6,379 bases of DNA, from assembly GCA_937874515.1 (NCBI GenBank), contig CALNBV010000133.1, positions 1 to 6,379 on the forward strand, written 5' to 3'. The DNA comes from an uncultured Paenibacillaceae bacterium. Lineage in GTDB: Bacteria; Bacillota; Bacilli; Aneurinibacillales; Aneurinibacillaceae. This document shows, one piece after another, positions 5,462 to 6,379 of the stretch (within the stretch, counting starts at the first letter, position 1; each line of letters opens with the position of its first letter). The notes under the pieces are model-generated. The model made no database searches, was not told where the DNA came from, and was given only the letters and a program-made list of their open reading frames with translations. The position numbers and the translations under genes were made by a program.

Positions 5462-6379
5462 ATGTATCATCGCACAGAAACGAGACCAGTTCGAGTGGGG
5501 AATTTGACCATAGGGGGAAACAACCAGGTCATTATCCAGAGTATGACCACAACCAAAACAGCTAATGTGAAGGACACAGTGGCTCAAATCCATCGTTTAG
5601 AAGAGGCTGGTTGCCAGTTGGTTCGGGTTACAGTGAACTCCATGGAAGCTGCCCAGGCCATTAAAGAAATAAAGAAAGAAATTCATATTCCCCTTGTATC
5701 AGATATTCATTTTGATTATAAATTAGCCATCAAAGCCATTGAAAATGGAATTGATAAGGTGCGGATTAACCCTGGCAATATTGGCAAAAGGGACAAGGTA
5801 GAGGAAGTGGTAAAAGCCTGTAAGGCCTATGGTGTGCCGATCCGCATTGGTGTAAATGCCGGTTCATTGGAAAAACACCTTTTAGAAAAGTACGGGTATC
5901 CTACAGCTGAAGCCATGGTTGCCAGCGCTCTTCACCATATCTCCATTCTTGAAGAGTTGGATTTTCATGAAATCATTGTATCCTTGAAAGCCTCCAATGT
6001 GCCTTTAGCCATTGAAGCTTATTTAAAAGCAGCTGAATCCTTTAATTATCCCCTCCATTTAGGAATTACTGAAGCAGGAACGGTCTTTAATGGGGCAATT
6101 AAAAGTGCTGCCGGATTAGGTTCTCTTTTATCCAGAGGCATTGGTAATACCATGCGGATTTCTTTAAGTGCTGACCCTGTTGAGGAAATCAAAGTATGCA
6201 GAACCTTATTAAAAACCTTTGATTTGACTTCAGATGAAGCCACCTTAATCTCCTGTCCAACGTGCGGCAGAATCGAAATTGATTTAATTTCAGTGGCTAA
6301 TGAAATTGAAGACTATATTGCAACGATTAAGGCACCTATTAAAGTAGCTGTGTTAGGTTGCGCTGTAAATGGTCCGGGG
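5462..6379 (+). CDS. ispG: 4-hydroxy-3-methylbut-2-enyl diphosphate synthase IspG (GcpE), 3' end outside window
   Basis: ATG start with AAAGGAG (5447-5453) 8 bases upstream. The frame stays open for 306 codons to the window edge, against about 360-377 in the family, so only the last fifth or so is missing. IspG catalyses the penultimate step of the MEP isoprenoid pathway in the cytosol, reducing 2-C-methylerythritol 2,4-cyclodiphosphate to HMBPP with a 4Fe-4S cluster. Typical segments are QSMTTTKT (26-33), SDIHFDYKLA (80-89), RINPGNIG (101-108), RIGVNAGSL (128-136), and the cluster ligands C265 and C268 in SCPTCGR and C300 in LGCAVNGPG. The last codons read NGPG, and the glutamate that completes the cluster site in this family would be the next codon, just outside. 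No frameshift is seen. It may be transcribed from its own weak promoter or by read-through past the hairpins upstream. Confidence 0.97.
   Translation, partial: MYHRTETRPVRVGNLTIGGNNQVIIQSMTTTKTANVKDTVAQIHRLEEAGCQLVRVTVNSMEAAQAIKEIKKEIHIPLVSDIHFDYKLAIKAIENGIDKVRINPGNIGKRDKVEEVVKACKAYGVPIRIGVNAGSLEKHLLEKYGYPTAEAMVASALHHISILEELDFHEIIVSLKASNVPLAIEAYLKAAESFNYPLHLGITEAGTVFNGAIKSAAGLGSLLSRGIGNTMRISLSADPVEEIKVCRTLLKTFDLTSDEATLISCPTCGRIEIDLISVANEIEDYIATIKAPIKVAVLGCAVNGPG

Noticed and set aside
5315..5593. Minus-strand ORF of 92 aa over the ispG start and leader
   Set aside because: Half lies antisense to ispG, and the C-terminal end is only the complement of the hairpin region; no promoter or RBS is evident.
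6046..6243. Minus-strand ORF of 65 aa inside ispG
   Set aside because: It is an antisense shadow of a highly conserved enzyme gene.

Overview
The window looks like chromosomal DNA from a low-to-moderate GC Bacillota, most likely of the Bacillales type. The reasons are strong AGGAGG-type ribosome binding sites, frequent GTG/TTG starts, rho-independent terminators with long T-tracts, and genes typical of bacilli (yyaL, ypuA, ispG). I cannot assign a genus. No mobile element, CRISPR array, tRNA or rRNA was seen, and the region reads as ordinary core or near-core chromosome.

Left part (1-2600): the C-terminal half of a YyaL-type protein (N-terminal thioredoxin-like domain outside the window) runs in from the left edge. 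It is followed at once by a secreted DUF1002 (YpuA-like) protein, whose likely extended -10 promoter overlaps the yyaL stop codon. A 195-residue soluble protein of unknown function comes next, and this block is closed by a clear terminator at 2568-2600.

Middle (2600-4110): a monocistronic acetyl-CoA hydrolase/CoA-transferase family gene has its own sigma-A-like promoter. An imperfect palindrome, reminiscent of but not identical to Rex operators, overlaps that promoter. The gene ends at a hairpin that looks bidirectional and also serves a small convergent gene. That small gene (4109-4363, minus strand) encodes a Cys-rich, putatively zinc-binding protein of 84 residues and is driven by a good extended -10 promoter.

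Right part (4440-6379): divergently from the small zinc-site gene runs a HAD-IIIA phosphatase related to heptose-bisphosphate phosphatase GmhB (TTG start). Next come a 63-residue protein of unknown function, a possible 14-residue leader-type peptide with an excellent ribosome binding site, a set of alternative hairpins, and the first 306 codons of ispG (MEP isoprenoid pathway, 4Fe-4S enzyme), which runs off the right edge. The stretch 5020-5461 is the least ordinary part: it holds a ribosome binding site followed by an ATG-TAG start-stop element, then the tiny ORF and overlapping hairpins ahead of ispG.

The genes do not form one pathway. The recognisable functions are isoprenoid synthesis, CoA transfer, sugar-phosphate dephosphorylation and a secreted protein of unknown role.
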